Source of the DNA: an uncultured beta proteobacterium
Lineage (GTDB): Bacteria > Pseudomonadota > Gammaproteobacteria > Burkholderiales > Burkholderiaceae
Reading direction: 5' to 3'
Assembly: GCA_903845455.1 (NCBI GenBank)
Contig: CAIMXN010000157.1
Location: 1-6,801, forward strand
DNA length: 6,801 nt
Below, piece by piece: positions 6,422 through 6,801 of the stretch; positions within the stretch are counted from its first letter, which is position 1, and each line of letters opens with the position of its first letter. Made by a program: the position numbers and the translations under genes. Under the pieces are notes generated by a model that worked only from the letters and a program-made list of their open reading frames with translations, did not search any database and was not told the origin of the DNA.

Positions 6422-6801
6422 ATGAAAATTGTTTTTGCTGGAACGCCTGAGTTCGCCACGCAAGCAATGCGCGCAATAGATGCTGCTGGTCATCGCATTG
6501 TTTTAGCGTTGACACAACCAGATCGTCGCGCAGGCAGAGGAATGCATTTCCAAGCTAGCCCAGTGAAAACATTTGCACTAGAAAAAAATATTCCGGTGTT
6601 GCAACCAGCCTCTCTTCGACGAAATGGTGTCGACCCAGAAAAAAACAAGCAAGCACAGACTGCTTATCAACGATTGTCGGAGATAGATTTTGATGTCATG
6701 GTAGTAGTTGCTTATGGCCTGATTCTTCCGCAGGAAATTTTAGATATTGCTGAATGTGATCAGCGTCATGGGTGCTTTAACATTCACGCCTCTATTCTGC
6801 C
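6422..6801 (+). CDS. fmt: Methionyl-tRNA formyltransferase, 3'-truncated by window edge
   Basis: Transfers a formyl group from 10-formyltetrahydrofolate to initiator Met-tRNA, marking it for translation start. The frame is open from the ATG at 6422 to the window end: 126 complete codons plus two bases, out of a usual length near 310-330. Seen: MKIVFAGTPEFA at the start of the Rossmann fold, TQPDRRAGRG at 31-40, SPVK at 46-49, VMVVVAYGLILP at 92-103 and the catalytic region FNIHAS at 119-124, with Asn120 and His122 in the positions of the active-site pair. Relative to E. coli Fmt as I remember it, there are extra residues between LQPASL and DVMVV and a few before the NIH motif, both in surface regions. 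The hydrolase partner Def is encoded just upstream in the same operon. Confidence 0.95.
   Translation, partial: MKIVFAGTPEFATQAMRAIDAAGHRIVLALTQPDRRAGRGMHFQASPVKTFALEKNIPVLQPASLRRNGVDPEKNKQAQTAYQRLSEIDFDVMVVVAYGLILPQEILDIAECDQRHGCFNIHASIL

Overview
The window looks like a chromosomal housekeeping stretch of a betaproteobacterium. The protein sequences, the moderate base composition and the order pckG - mnmC oxidase domain > < topB - dprA < > def - fmt suggest the Burkholderiales, most likely a Polynucleobacter-like freshwater lineage. That placement rests on remembered family resemblance, not on a search. I see no mobile element, CRISPR array, rRNA or tRNA.

Layout. Bases 1-1171 (+) hold the C-terminal two thirds of a GTP-dependent phosphoenolpyruvate carboxykinase that enters from the left edge. 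After 38 bases comes a stand-alone FAD-dependent oxidase domain of the MnmC type (1210-2445, +), which modifies the wobble uridine of certain tRNAs. It converges on topB (2271-4943, -), a large topoisomerase III, and the two coding regions overlap tail to tail by 175 bases. A 180-base gap holds a hairpin that probably ends the dprA transcript, with a possible topB promoter partly inside it. Next is a very short dprA (5124-5825, -) containing only the Rossmann core. A 71-base gap separates it from the divergent def (5897-6412, +), followed 9 bases later by fmt (6422 to the right edge, +).

How the genes work together. def and fmt are the classical pair for the formyl group of initiator methionine: Fmt adds it to Met-tRNA and Def removes it from the nascent protein. 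MnmC also acts on tRNA, but nothing shows it is functionally linked to def-fmt. dprA and topB are both DNA-transaction genes on the same strand: DprA loads RecA on incoming single strands in transformation, and TopB resolves single-strand linkages. pckG is central carbon metabolism and appears to be an unrelated neighbour.

I do not see a new multi-gene system here. The points most worth a second look are the 175-base antisense overlap, which seems to encode real family sequence on one strand and a disordered tail on the other; the minimal DprA lacking both flanking domains; a possible leaderless promoter placing the def transcript start on its ATG; and the MnmC oxidase without its usual methyltransferase half.
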